Assembly (NCBI GenBank): GCA_032718565.1
Contig: JAVGVS010000407.1
Span: 174,501-238,500 of the forward strand
Length of the DNA: 64,000 nt
Reading direction: 5' to 3'
Source: Distichodus sexfasciatus
Taxonomy: Eukaryota > Chordata > Actinopteri > Characiformes > Distichodontidae
Of the stretch, positions 58,991 to 64,000 are shown piece after piece (the first letter of the stretch is position 1; the number at the start of each line of letters is the position of its first letter). A model generated the notes under the pieces. The model was not told the origin of the DNA. It searched no databases and saw only the letters and a list, made by a program, of their open reading frames with translations. The translations under genes were made by a program, and so were the position numbers.

Positions 58991-61670
58991 TTTTTCGAGT
59001 TCTGGCTCAATGTTTATTTTTATGGAAATTCTGAAAAACTTTGCAAATTAGGCTCGTGAACCAGTACAGAAATGTTCCTCTGGTTATTTATTGGAAATTA
59101 TTTTTTCAGCTGATATTGTAAATGTAACATGTTGGTGATCTGTGGCCTTCCTGTTAAGCAGGATTTTTCTTTTTCAGTCAGAGAACCTGAATGTGACACC
59201 ACTGCACTTTCCCCTGGGTTACTGCTCCCCCGTCTCTATCACACAGTTGTCCAGCGTCCCGCACTCTTGCACCGTAAAGCCTGGGCTTTCAAACTTTCTC
59301 TCAGGTGAGTCCCTGCAAATTAGCTGAAGCCTGTGGTACTAATGAACAGGACTGTCCAGTCCACTTTACAGGTCCAGTGTCACCTGAAGACCATGTGGTC
59401 CCTTTTCCAAGTCCTCTTATGATGACCTCTTATTTACTACAGGAGGAGTTTTTCATTGCCACTGTCACACAAGACTTGCTTGTTGGGGGCTTGGAGCAGC
59501 TTTATCACCATCTTTTACAAAAATGCTTTACAAACAAAATTAAATTAAGTTAAAAATGTAATTGAGTTTGTCCTGTGATTGGAGGGGCATTGGTTCCAGC
59601 CGGTAAAGGTATCACTGAGGAACACCAAGCAAAGGCTATCTGCCAACACAGCGATCTGATGCTCCTATGAATATTTCTGACATTGTTTCCGTGGGAATTT
59701 AGTTCAGGAGCTGGAGAAGCTGCTGCAGCAGGAGCAGACACTGTTGCGCAACCTGGAATACTCTCTGGAGGAGGAGCAGGCCCAGCGCACAGAGCAGAGT
59801 CTGCAGTTGGAGACGGAAAGAAAAGCAGTGCTGGATCTGAAGCTGGAGGTCGAGGAGAAAGACAAAATGCTTCATTTAGCCAATAAAAGCCAAGAGGAGC
59901 TACAGAGCCAGATCCACACACTCCGGTAAGGTAACAGAGAAAACAAACAAGTTACTGCTGCCGTGGCATTTCATACGTGTTGCTGTTGATCTGAGTTTAT
60001 TTTGCTTGTTTCTCACTCGTCCCCCCATTTTCTGTTGCTTCCTCTCACTTGCTCTCTTTCTTGACCCACTTCTCTCACTTGCTTTGTTTTTTTTCTCTCA
60101 GACTGAAGCTGAACAACAAGGAACGGGAGCATCATGTGTGTGCCACGTCTGTGGAGAGAGAGCAGGGCAGAGTTACACAGATCCAGGAGGAGCTTCACAA
60201 CGAGAGACTCTACAACCAGGCTCTGGAACAGTGCAATCGAGCCAAGGATGTGCGATTACACCTTAAAAGTTGTACAATCTCATTTCCGCCAGTGCGTCTC
60301 TTATGTGTTTGTAACGAGCTCTCTGTTGGTTGTGTGTCCCTAGTCTCTGTACGAGTCCTTGTCTGCACAGCTGGAGCAGGAGCGCTCCATTGTCTGCAGC
60401 TTGCGCTCTGAGTTACAGGTTACACAGTCGTGCTACGAAGCCCTGCTGGCTCAGGAGCGGAAGCGCACCGACCAGGCCCTTTGGTGGTTGGAGGAAGAGC
60501 GTTCCTGTGTCACGGTCCTCTCAGCCGCGCTGTCGCGTCAGGCCCAGGAGCACATGCACCACCTGGAGGAGGAAGCTCGGGCATGGGAATTGGCCAGAGT
60601 CCACGAAAGGAAGTTTATCCAGGAGCTGCGGCTGCAGCTGGATCAGGCCTCGGACCTGGTCTCTACTGTGGATCGCCTGCGAGGCCAGCAGCTGCAGGAT
60701 AAATGCACAGAGAGCAAGACGAGGTTAAGTAGTTGAGGACAGCTCTGCAGGTGGAGTTCAGCTGCAACCCGGAGGACGAGCTGTAGAGATCCACAAATGG
60801 AAAAAATGAGGAGTCGAGAAGGCACAAAAGTGACAGCAGGAGTGGAGAAGTGAGAAATGGTACGACAGGGCAGCTTCCTCTTCATTTATGCTTGTGACAT
60901 ACATTCTTTCTTCTTATATTACTGTAGGCTTCAAATGGCGTTATATAAGCTGTTTATTCTTCATCTACAAATGTGTGTGTGTGTGTTTTAGGAATCATCT
61001 CCCTCCTCACACCGTGGCCCATCTGGAGAGAGACCTGCACAAACCTCACTGTACAGGTAAAAACTATTAGTCAAAGAGAGAGGGTGAAACTATTACTCAT
61101 TTACTGGTAAATGATTTTGGGGGAATGTGTGTGGTGTAATGTTAGATGGATCACATCATTCTTGGTGTGTTTAATACTTTATTTGCTTTTCTATAATGAT
61201 ATCTGTTGAAAGAGTCACTAATTTCCATCAGTTTCCATCAATGTTTTTCCAAACTCATCTTTTCCAGGGATTTTACATGTGAAGTGTTTTTCCTGTCTGT
61301 TCTTTGCATTAGGTTTTTGGGTTCAGTAGCTTGCAAACTTTTCATCTCAACTTCCACGTCTTAATGCATCTGATTCAGCGTCTTGCCTGTAGCGCTCCTA
61401 CAAAATAAAAGAAAGCATTCGGATTACAGGTGGGAACCATGTGTGATGATAAACAACACGTTCACTCTTACATTTAAAAATCTAGGAATTAAACTGGGAA
61501 TTAGACATTCATTTTTACAGTCTCACTTATTACTGTACTAAACTCGCAATTTAACAGGTGTTGTTTATCTGTGTGTATTAACAGAAACTAGCTCAGCAGC
61601 AGGAGAAGGCTGCCCTCTATAAGGGTCTCTCTTGACGTCTCTGGCCATCACTGACCTCTCCGACTGGCTG

Positions 61671-62099
61671 ATATTCTCCCACTCACAGCTACAATAGAAA
61701 CCCCACACTGCTCTGATCTAGCTTGATAAATGGTCTCGAAGGTGATTCAGTAAACCTCTGACCTTTAACCCGTAGTGCCCTTGTTGTACTTGTGATATGT
61801 AGTTGAGGAAAGCTCAATATAATGGCAAATAAAATGTATATGAAGTGATTTCAAGGCAAACAACTGGGTTCAAATAAAAGACACAGTTGTCGGCAGAATC
61901 TGATTCTTTCACAATTCTCCTGTTCTACTAACACCACCACATAACCTTCTTTGGTTCTCAGGGGCTGCTGCATTGGACTTAAAACACCTGCCTACAAGGC
62001 TAAATCTTCTCCAGTCCCCCCTCACTTATCAACACAGTGATCAAACCGTGTGACGTGTCTTCAGTGTTCAAAAGAGGACGAAGACCATGCGTCACCAAA
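61671..62099. other. Junction between copy 2 and copy 3
   Basis: About 430 bases between the last recognisable plus-strand exon of copy 2 and the first minus-strand similarity of copy 3. AATAAA signals at 61828-61833 and about 61876 are on the plus strand. No palindrome centre or mobile element was recognised. Confidence 0.45.
61828..61833 (+). terminator. Possible poly(A) signal downstream of copy 2
   Basis: AATAAA about 160 bases after the last copy-2 exon remnant, on the same strand. It could end a copy-2 transcript, but such hexamers are common by chance in AT-rich DNA. Confidence 0.3.
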
Positions 62100-63878
62100 C
62101 AAGTACAAATCAGATGCCAGAGTCAGACACCTCACAGGCACTGGACACCAGACAAAGAACTACGGAGAAACACTGTGGTGGTGACAGAGACGGCACTCGC
62201 CACCAACACCTTTCCCGCTGAACTTACTAAAGCATGGCGCAGCAGCAGCAGAAACTCAACAATAGCAGAATGTGGGGCTGCAGACGTGAACAAACCTGTA
62301 ACTTAGAGAAGTGCAGCTCTTGGGACGGCAGCATAGTTGTGGTGCAGAACAGGAATCATGTCTCTACTACGCAAATATGCCACAAATTTACCATCCAGTT
62401 GCTTGGTGTTTTCCAGCTCCTGGTTTGCGTCCACTTCTGAGTCCACGTCTAAAAAATAGACACCATAAGCGTATGTACAACATATCCTCCACTGTTTGTT
62501 AGGAGCGTGAAGTGTCTTTCAGCAGGGGCCAGGGTTAGGGTTAAGCTCAAAACATGGGGTGGGATGATCTGTGGGTAGAATATTTGCCAACTGTCTACAC
62601 ATCAAGAGTTTGTGAGTACAGGTCTGCTTTTAACCCCCAATACTACTGCCATTTAGCACCTGAGTTAGGCGTTAACCCCAAGTTGCTTCAGGGAGATTGT
62701 CCATGTGGTTAGGAACTGTTCATTTCAAACAGAAGTTTAACTTTATGTCAGTTTTTGTCTCTCCATGTATATTGAAACATAAAACAAACTAGTGAAGTAA
62801 CAATCCTGTGAAAGATCTGACACGTTTCTTGTTTTAGGGCCTGCTAACACGTATTGGTTACCCTAGCCCTGACCCGAGAGGCTAAGCCCCCCATCTTTCA
62901 GTCCTATGGATTTATAAAAATATCCGCATACGTGTAAACAGGTCCTTAGACACAGTATCAGCTTAACGCATAAGGATCACCTGAGAAACTGTTTGGAGGC
63001 TCCTGCTCTACAGGACTGTGATACAGGATGCTGAGGGGAGAGCTTGATGCTGCCACATCCCGATTCGCCACCTGAAAAGGAAGACAAAATGTCTAAATGG
63101 TTCATTATTTGTTCAGCTTTGTTGTATATCATTGAGCATGTCATTACATTAATCATTCAGAGATTATAGACACACAATAAAAGTATTTTGCCGTTGTGAA
63201 GAAGAGTGTTCCCCAAAAAACACAATCCTTACCCAACCACAAGGGTGAAGAAGACTAGTGACAGCTGTGAACTAATGGCTGGAGGTACAGCTTAACAGAA
63301 GTTATTATCTGACAAGACCTCATAAAATGACTAAGATTCCCCACGGTTTTCCACATTTAACCGTGCTGGTGTGAGCACTTTACCGGTGGAGAGGGCAGCT
63401 TCTCGCTGTAGTGTGGGTGCAGGAGCAGCTCCGTTGAAGAGTGTGGGCCTTCCTGGAAGTGATGCTTGTGCTGCTGGATTAGCTCACAGTGACCGAGGTG
63501 CTGGCGGAGCTTTTCTACTTCCCTCTGCTTGTAAGCCAGCTCATCCTCTTGCACTTCCAGGACATACTGCAGGTCAGTTTGGAGATGCAGGTCACGCAAT
63601 CCCAGGTCAATCTTAAAGTTTAGTTTTAGTGGGAAAAAGCGGCTGAGTGAATTCTGTATTGCAGAATGACCTGTAAGATTTATTGTCATAACATCACGAA
63701 GTCATGCGACACCGCTCACCTGTCCCTTCTCCCGCAGCTTCTCTGTTCTCTCTGTGCTGGTACTAAGCCAGTCCTTCACTGTAGCCAGCTCTACCCTCAG
63801 TGTCCCATTCTCCACCGTTAGATGAGCTAGTTGCTCCTCCTTCTCACGCAGAGCTGCACATGCCTTGGTCAGCGTCTC
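62100..63878 (-). pseudogene. Inverted partial copy of pericentrin (copy 3), continuing past the window edge
   Basis: Minus-strand exons in correct order: 38'' (63878-63720, 159 nt as in pcnt exon 38, starting ETLTKACAALREKEEQLAHL); 39'' (about 63620-63383, with YVLEVQEDELAYKQREVEKL); 40'' (about 63072-62981, with SSSPLSILYHSPVEQ); 41'' (about 62452-62299, DVDSEVDANQELENTKQLDG then KFVAYL); and a degenerate 42'' (about 62236-62100, visible mainly at DNA level). Exon 41'' has lost about 14 bases relative to pcnt and shifts to a stop, and 42'' contains an in-frame stop, so this part is a pseudogene. Because 38'' is complete and preceded by a good acceptor, upstream exons probably lie to the right of 64000. 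Copies 2 and 3 share residues that differ from pcnt (ACAALR, LSTSTE), suggesting a common duplicated ancestor. Confidence 0.8.
62620..62720. repeat. Fish retroposon remnant
   Basis: 'cgttaaccccaagttgcttc' and 'agggagattgtccatgtggt' match the 3' region seen at 340-480. It lies between exons 41'' and 40'' of copy 3, so it inserted into, or was carried with, the duplicated segment. Confidence 0.6.
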
Positions 63879-64000
63879 CTGTGCACACATTTAAGGAAAG
63901 ATTGGGGAGAGCAGACCTGTGGACCTGTCTGGTGTTGCCCAGGGGGACACGGTACTGCACTGCCTGAATAAAATCTGTGATCAGGCTTAAAATTAAAACT

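Larger units (their letters stand above)
56311..61670 (+). pseudogene. Partial tandem duplicate of pericentrin (copy 2)
   Basis: Exons matching pcnt, with introns kept: 24' (56311-56378, 5' half missing), 25' (56607-56788), 28' (56999-57190), fused 29'/36' (57706-58331), 38' (58678-58827), 40' (59178-59304), 45' (59703-59925), 46' (60102-60249), 47' (60344 to about 60736), 48' (60992-61056) and 49' (about 61585-61670). Exons 25', 28' and 45' have exactly the lengths of the originals. Exons 26-27, 30-35, 37, 39, 41-44 and the PACT exons 50-55 are missing. Every retained junction through 46'/47' is phase-compatible with consensus sites, so a transcript could encode a coiled-coil fragment of several hundred residues. 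Exon 47' then meets a stop near 60736 and the rest is degenerate. AATAAA lies at 61828. It is either a decaying pseudogene or a truncated paralogue without centrosome targeting; no start codon was identified. Confidence 0.85.

Noticed and set aside
62037..62306. 89-codon plus-strand open frame at the copy 2/copy 3 junction
   Set aside because: It is antisense to the recognisable exons 41'' and 42'' of copy 3, so it is a shadow.
1..64000. CRISPR arrays, operons, prophage or bacterial ribosome-binding sites
   Set aside because: The window is spliced vertebrate DNA; no regularly spaced direct repeats with unique spacers were seen.

Overview
The window is animal nuclear DNA, almost certainly from a ray-finned (teleost) fish, with an otophysan such as a characin or catfish only a guess. 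The evidence is short exons with GT-AG introns, tRNA-derived SINEs, an L2-type LINE tail, a hAT-like element, long GT/GAGT microsatellites, and genes that match vertebrate families exon by exon. No bacterial, viral, CRISPR or operon feature was seen.

Layout, left to right: (1) 1-2495, non-coding flank with one repeat remnant. (2) 2496-5057 (+), pjvk (pejvakin, the gasdermin-family deafness protein), six coding exons giving 368 residues. (3) 7767-13259 (-), senp2, a SUMO protease of about 17 exons and about 580 residues, with a CpG-rich promoter at about 13260-13560. (4) 13761-14580, a hAT-like non-autonomous element. (5) 15414-17496 (-), a C21orf58-like DUF4587 gene of six exons and 258 residues, with one GC-AG intron. 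(6) 17497-18710, a head-to-head promoter carrying a cluster of CCAAT boxes. (7) 18711-53648 (+), pcnt (pericentrin), the giant centrosomal coiled-coil scaffold: about 55 coding exons and about 4,200 codons, ending in a PACT domain. The C21orf58/PCNT head-to-head pair is the same arrangement as on human chromosome 21. (8) 54667-54739 (+), a tRNA-Lys(UUU) gene. (9) 56311-61670 (+), a second, partial copy of pcnt exons. (10) about 62100-63878 (-), a third, inverted partial copy that runs off the right edge.

The main discovery is the pericentrin duplication cluster. Copy 2 starts from pcnt intron 23 and keeps exons matching 24, 25, 28, a fused 29/36, 38, 40 and 45-49. Many exons are missing, but every retained junction up to exon 47' stays in reading frame with usable splice sites. 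The 3' part then decays and there is no PACT domain. Copy 3 lies tail-to-tail with copy 2 and holds exons 38-42, including exons 39, 41 and 42 that copy 2 lacks. It has a frameshift and a stop. Comparing the three copies also shows that coding-like sequence exists in what a simple model would call intron after pcnt exon 40.

Exon coordinates were read by hand from splice signals, phase and family resemblance, so errors of a few bases are possible, mainly in senp2. Statements about family function come from established knowledge. Statements about expression or selection on the copies are inference.
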